Source: Apostichopus japonicus (lineage: Eukaryota; Echinodermata; Holothuroidea; Aspidochirotida; Stichopodidae). From it: DNA of 64,000 bases. Both the position numbers and the translations under genes were made by a program. Positions 63,957 through 64,000 of the stretch are shown here, one piece after another (position 1 is the first letter of the stretch; each line of letters starts with the position of its first letter). The stretch is from NCBI RefSeq assembly GCF_037975245.1, contig NC_092581.1, forward strand, positions 18,715,303-18,779,302, read 5' to 3'. Under the pieces are notes generated by a model that searched no databases, was not told the DNA's origin, and was given only the letters and a program-made list of their open reading frames with translations.

Positions 63957-64000
63957 GTAAGTAGCTTGTGGTTTACATCGTAAGCTAGCCGCACACCTTG

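Overview
The window is nuclear DNA of an animal. Every long coding gene except one is split by introns with GT-AG borders whose reading phases close exactly. Introns and intergenic DNA are rich in small non-autonomous transposons, a LINE fragment, minisatellites and G/C homopolymers. Protein content and repeat style suggest a marine invertebrate deuterostome, most likely an echinoderm (a sea cucumber is my best guess). That placement is inference; no species-diagnostic gene is present.

Layout. 12-3261 (minus): 5' two thirds of a DBHS-family RNA-binding protein (SFPQ/NONO/PSPC1, fly nonA), running off the left edge. 3.3-8.6 kb: shared upstream region between this gene and the next, in head-to-head orientation. 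8665-25741 (plus): complete ZMYM2/3/4-type gene, 13 coding exons, about 1873 codons, with an acidic N-terminus, about eleven MYM zinc fingers, Pro/Val-rich linkers and a Crypton-recombinase-derived C-terminal domain. 27967-33354 (minus): complete mitochondrial ribosomal protein uS15m (MRPS15), six coding exons, with a truncated LINE in one intron. 33.4-41.1 kb: repeat-rich intergenic DNA, including inverted minisatellite arrays and a SINE with a U2 snRNA head. 41157-42653 (minus): single-exon family 92 glycosyltransferase. 42.7-52.4 kb: no coding gene seen. 53253-63956 (plus): IBTK (ankyrin, RCC1, two BTB domains), thirteen coding exons, running off the right edge.

The genes are ordinary housekeeping or regulatory genes with no visible pathway link to each other. 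DBHS and ZMYM proteins are nuclear and linked to transcription or chromatin, MRPS15 is mitochondrial, the GT92 enzyme is probably Golgi, and IBTK is a Cullin-3/BTB-type adaptor.

The most unusual signal is a family of 25-31 bp palindromes (CATGGAGGT...ACCTCCATG). There are four copies, at 38.3, 46.7, 51.4 and 58.0 kb, each flanked by a different perfect 7-bp direct repeat. They look like mobile insertions made of little more than two inverted repeats. Other notable signals are the U2-headed SINE, hAT-type MITEs with exact 8-bp target duplications (one in the ZMYM 3' UTR, one with another MITE nested inside it), arrays carrying perfect nuclear-receptor DR1 half-site pairs, tRNA-like palindromes in an IBTK intron, and a 114-bp duplication that copies a ZMYM exon end together with its splice donor.
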